From Rhizobacter sp. (lineage in GTDB: Bacteria > Pseudomonadota > Gammaproteobacteria > Burkholderiales > Burkholderiaceae_C): 6,936 bases of DNA. Below, piece by piece: positions 5,785 through 6,936 of the stretch (the stretch's first letter is position 1; each line of letters opens with the position of its first letter). The notes below the pieces were generated by a model. The model saw nothing but the letters and a program-made list of their open reading frames with translations, made no database searches and was not told where the DNA came from. A program made the position numbers and the translations under genes. The DNA lies in NCBI GenBank assembly GCA_025351675.1, contig JANXVK010000088.1:1-6936 (forward strand), written 5' to 3'.

Positions 5785-6936
5785 ATGGACCTGCTCAATA
5801 ATCTGGCGCTCGGCTTCGGCGTCGCCTTCACGGCACAGAACCTGCTGTACGCGTTCTTCGGCAGCGTGCTTGGCACGCTGATCGGCGTGCTGCCGGGCCT
5901 GGGGCCGGTCGCGACGATCGCAATGCTGCTGCCGTCGATCTATGCGCTCGACGCCACGCCGGCGCTGATCATGCTGGCCGGCATCTACTACGGCGCGCAG
6001 TACGGTGGCTCGACCACCGCGATCCTGATCAACGTGCCGGGCGAATCCTCGTCGGTCGTCACCGCGATCGACGGCTACGCGATGGCGCGCAAGGGCCGTG
6101 CCGGTTCGGCGCTCGCCGCCGCCGGCCTGGGCTCGTTCTTCGCCGGCTGCGTCGGCACGATCGTGATCGCCGCGTTCGCGCCGCCGCTGACCGAACTCGC
6201 GTTCAAATTCGGCCCGGCTGAGTTCTTCTCGCTGATGGTGCTGGGCCTGATCGGCGCGGTCGTGCTGGCCTCGGGCTCGCTGATCAAGGCGATCTCGATG
6301 ATCATCCTCGGCCTGCTGCTGGCGCAGATCAACACCGACGTGATCTCGGGCACGGCACGCTACAGCTTCGACATCCCCGAACTCACCGACGGCATCGGCT
6401 TCGTCGTGATCGCGATGGGCGTGTTCGGCTTTGGCGAGATCATCTCCAACTTGGGCATGCCGGCCGAGCACCGCGAGGTCTTCACGAAAGACGTGAAAGG
6501 CCTTTGGCCGACCAAACAGGACTTCCACGACGCCTGGCCGGCCGTGATCCGTGGCACCGCGCTCGGCTCGATCCTCGGTGTGCTGCCTGGCGGCGGCGCG
6601 TTGTTGGCCTCGTTCGCGGCCTACACGGTCGAGAAGAAGATGAAGATGAGCCCCGGGGAGGTGCCGTTCGGCAAGGGCAACATCCGCGGCGTCGCCGGTC
6701 CCGAGTCGGCCAACAACGCTGGCGCGCAGACCTCGTTCATCCCGATGTTGACGCTGGGCATCCCGCCCAACGCGGTGATGGCGCTGATGGTCGGTGCGAT
6801 GACGATCAAGGGCATCCAGCCCGGCCCGCAGGTGATGACCAGCAACCCGCAGCTGTTCTGGGGTCTGATTGCCTCGATGTGGGTCGGCAACGCGATGCTG
6901 GTGATCCTGAACCTGCCGCTGATCGGCATCTGGATC
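5785..6936 (+). CDS. tctA: TctA, large membrane subunit of tripartite tricarboxylate transporter (partial, 3' end beyond window)
   Basis: The frame runs without a stop from ATG 5785 to the last base, giving 384 residues of a protein usually about 500 long, so roughly the last quarter is missing. TctA is the multi-spanning channel subunit that moves the carboxylate across the inner membrane. Signature stretches are visible: GVLPGLGPVATIAMLLP (34-50), YYGAQYGGSTTAILINVPGE (68-87) and ESANNAGAQTSFIPMLTLGI (307-326). GVLPGGG at 265-271 echoes GVLPGLG at 34-40, and the NNAGAQTS region echoes the AQYGGSTT region, in keeping with the two-fold internal repeat of the family. Many hydrophobic segments run through the whole length. 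A weak GAGAA (5773-5777) precedes the start by 7 nt. It follows tctB by 34 bp and is surely co-transcribed with it. Identification is firm; substrate is not visible. Confidence 0.95.
   Translation, partial: MDLLNNLALGFGVAFTAQNLLYAFFGSVLGTLIGVLPGLGPVATIAMLLPSIYALDATPALIMLAGIYYGAQYGGSTTAILINVPGESSSVVTAIDGYAMARKGRAGSALAAAGLGSFFAGCVGTIVIAAFAPPLTELAFKFGPAEFFSLMVLGLIGAVVLASGSLIKAISMIILGLLLAQINTDVISGTARYSFDIPELTDGIGFVVIAMGVFGFGEIISNLGMPAEHREVFTKDVKGLWPTKQDFHDAWPAVIRGTALGSILGVLPGGGALLASFAAYTVEKKMKMSPGEVPFGKGNIRGVAGPESANNAGAQTSFIPMLTLGIPPNAVMALMVGAMTIKGIQPGPQVMTSNPQLFWGLIASMWVGNAMLVILNLPLIGIWI

Noticed and set aside
5737..6528. Minus-strand open frame of 263 codons opposite tctA
   Set aside because: The plus-strand frame from 5785 encodes unmistakable TctA to the window end; the antisense product is Arg/Asp/Gln-rich with no recognisable fold.

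Overview
The window is GC-rich DNA with dense, short-spaced genes and a strong preference for G/C at third codon positions. The gene families (tripartite tricarboxylate TctB/TctA transporter, TatD nuclease, family-6 DNA glycosylase, SpeE-like protein followed by a GspE/PulE ATPase) suggest a betaproteobacterium of the Burkholderiales, possibly near Rubrivivax/Leptothrix/Methylibium. That placement is inference from gene content and composition. There is no rRNA, tRNA, CRISPR, transposase or phage gene, and codon use looks even throughout, so nothing points to recent transfer.

Layout. (1) 24-1055, minus strand: a membrane-anchored trypsin-like (HtrA/DegP-type, S1C) serine protease with an intact catalytic triad but no PDZ domain. 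(2) 1056-1217: a divergent intergenic region holding a tight cluster of short palindromes that also form a larger imperfect hairpin. (3) 1218-5174, plus strand: a compact four-gene run: TatD-family metal-dependent hydrolase, DNA-deoxyinosine (hypoxanthine) glycosylase, spermidine-synthase-like SAM-fold protein, and a GspE/PulE-type secretion/pilus ATPase. The first two genes overlap by 4 bp (GTGA) and the last two by 4 bp (ATGA). The glycosylase stop also lies in an ATGA, but the SpeE-like gene more likely starts 60 bp further on at a site with a better ribosome binding site. (4) 5175-5285: a 111-bp spacer with a TAGAAT -10-like hexamer and a good ribosome binding site. (5) 5286 to the end, plus strand: tctB then tctA, the small and large membrane subunits of a tripartite tricarboxylate transporter. 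tctA is cut by the window edge after 384 codons, with an open frame to the last base.

How the genes may work together. The first two operon genes both act on DNA (TatD proteins are Mg-dependent 3'-5' exonuclease/hydrolases; the glycosylase removes deaminated purines), so a small DNA-repair module is plausible. The SpeE-like protein and the solitary GspE-like ATPase have no obvious partners here; no gspF, pseudopilin or pilus gene is present. tctBA is a separate transport unit for citrate-like or other carboxylates, and its periplasmic receptor (TctC/Bug) is not in the window.

I found no clearly new system. The items most worth a second look are the palindrome cluster at 1113-1178, the altered active-site loop of the SpeE-like protein, and the solitary GspE ATPase tied to a DNA-repair/SpeE-like operon.
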